NCBI GenBank assembly: GCA_905116865.2
Contig: CAJHNH020001112.1
Location: forward strand, 1,465,932 to 1,529,931
From: Candidula unifasciata
Taxonomy: Eukaryota; Mollusca; Gastropoda; Stylommatophora; Geomitridae
Length of the DNA stretch: 64,000 nt
Direction: 5' to 3'
Part shown: piece after piece, positions 63,301 through 64,000 of the stretch
How positions within the stretch are numbered: position 1 is the first letter of the stretch
Layout: every line of letters starts with the position of its first letter
Translations under genes and position numbers: made by a program
Notes under the pieces: model-generated
What the model was told of the DNA's origin: nothing
The model's input: the letters and a program-made list of their open reading frames with translations, nothing else
The model's database searches: none

Positions 63301-64000
63301 GAGGATGTATGGAGGGCAGGCGGAAAGCGGGAGGTTTGTATGGCAGGAAATAGTAAGATCGTCTGTGTGCCTTTTCAAAAGCATGGTACAAGCTGGTAGT
63401 TCATTTCTGTATTAGCGTTGCCCTGATGATGTCGTCACCATATCTTGCGTGGTCTCAGCCGCCGTGGCTCTTGCGACCCCCCCCACCCTTCCTCCCCCAC
63501 CAACCCCTCTCCCACACCCACCCCCCACGTTGGTCCCACCATGGCATTCATCGGTCAGGTGGTTCCCGTAAAACACAATTCTCTTTAGTCGCTAGTCTTC
63601 TAATGATTAGAAGCGTGTCAAACCCATAGTTCACTATACTTCATTTCTTCATTTGTGATGTATTTCGTCATGGATGTCAACACACCGGCACGCATCACTC
63701 ACTACTGTCCGGGCTTCGTCACCCCAGACCACCCCCTCCACCCCCTTGCAGACAGTATGGGCATGTTTGTTTTTTGGGTTGGCACTGGTAGTAGAATCAT
63801 ATTAGTTAACCGAAATGATAGCCGAAAAGAGAATTCAGCTTACAGCCCGGCTGTGTTAAAGTCAGCTTGCCCATCCAGTGAACACATCCGTCAGCCGAAG
63901 ATGAAAAACAGAAAGAAGAAAAAAACATCCCTTAGCCGGCTGACTCTTTAGCAGAGGTAATATTATGCCTGTTCTTGTTGCTTTTATGATAAGTTGATTG
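63301..64000. other. Right end, no recognisable gene
   Basis: A C-rich block lies at 63475-63530. The 98-codon frame at 63655-63951 ends in a basic run (KMKNRKKKKTS) but matches no family I know; no splice or promoter context supports it. Confidence 0.35.

Overview
The window looks like nuclear DNA of an animal, most likely a mollusc (probably a gastropod) or another lophotrochozoan. The evidence is one gene split by ten large GT-AG introns, dense microsatellites and minisatellites, several LINE families, tRNA-derived SINEs, and DNA transposons including a Merlin element. The taxon is an inference; nothing here is diagnostic of a species.

The one gene I can assemble with confidence is an alpha-tubulin on the minus strand. 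Its coding sequence runs from the ATG at 58351-58353 to the stop at 18501-18503, in eleven exons. Joined exon by exon it gives 1353 nt (450 residues plus stop), with matching phases and canonical splice sites at all ten introns. The first coding exon carries only the ATG; intron 1 is 12.6 kb. A TATA box lies at 58624-58631, and the first AATAAA past the stop is at 18111-18116. The protein keeps the tubulin GTP-binding and GTPase motifs and a C-terminal Tyr. It diverges at sites that matter for lattice contacts and modification: the K40 loop is rewritten and one residue shorter, the K60 and H283 equivalents are Gln and Ser, MREC is MREV, and the tail has no glutamate cluster.

Layout. 1-18100: intergenic, 3' of the gene, made of degraded LINE 3' ends (two families), SINEs, a two-copy repeat of about 750 bp, a nested tetranucleotide array and an (AT)n tract. 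18101-58631: the tubulin gene, whose introns hold almost everything else. Intron 8 holds a 4.4-kb minisatellite with an AP-1-like TGACTCA in most units. Intron 4 is framed by two minisatellites, one of which is made of copies of the end of exon 4 with its splice donor. Intron 3 holds a LINE with an intact FADD motif, an 18-bp array, a complete SINE-like element with a target duplication, and a 23-bp-stem hairpin. Intron 2 holds a 2.35-kb hAT-like element filled with other repeats. Intron 1 holds LINE 3' ends, SINEs, a 220-bp GAA tract and a complete Merlin transposon with a 9-bp target duplication, a broken transposase and an internal telomere-like (TTAGGG) block. 58632-64000: upstream flank with a minisatellite of about 35-bp units, then a repeat-poor, CpG-rich stretch at 61.8-63.3 kb.

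No bacterial-type operon, CRISPR array, rRNA or intact tRNA gene is present. Most long open frames in the window are read-throughs of tandem repeats, not genes.
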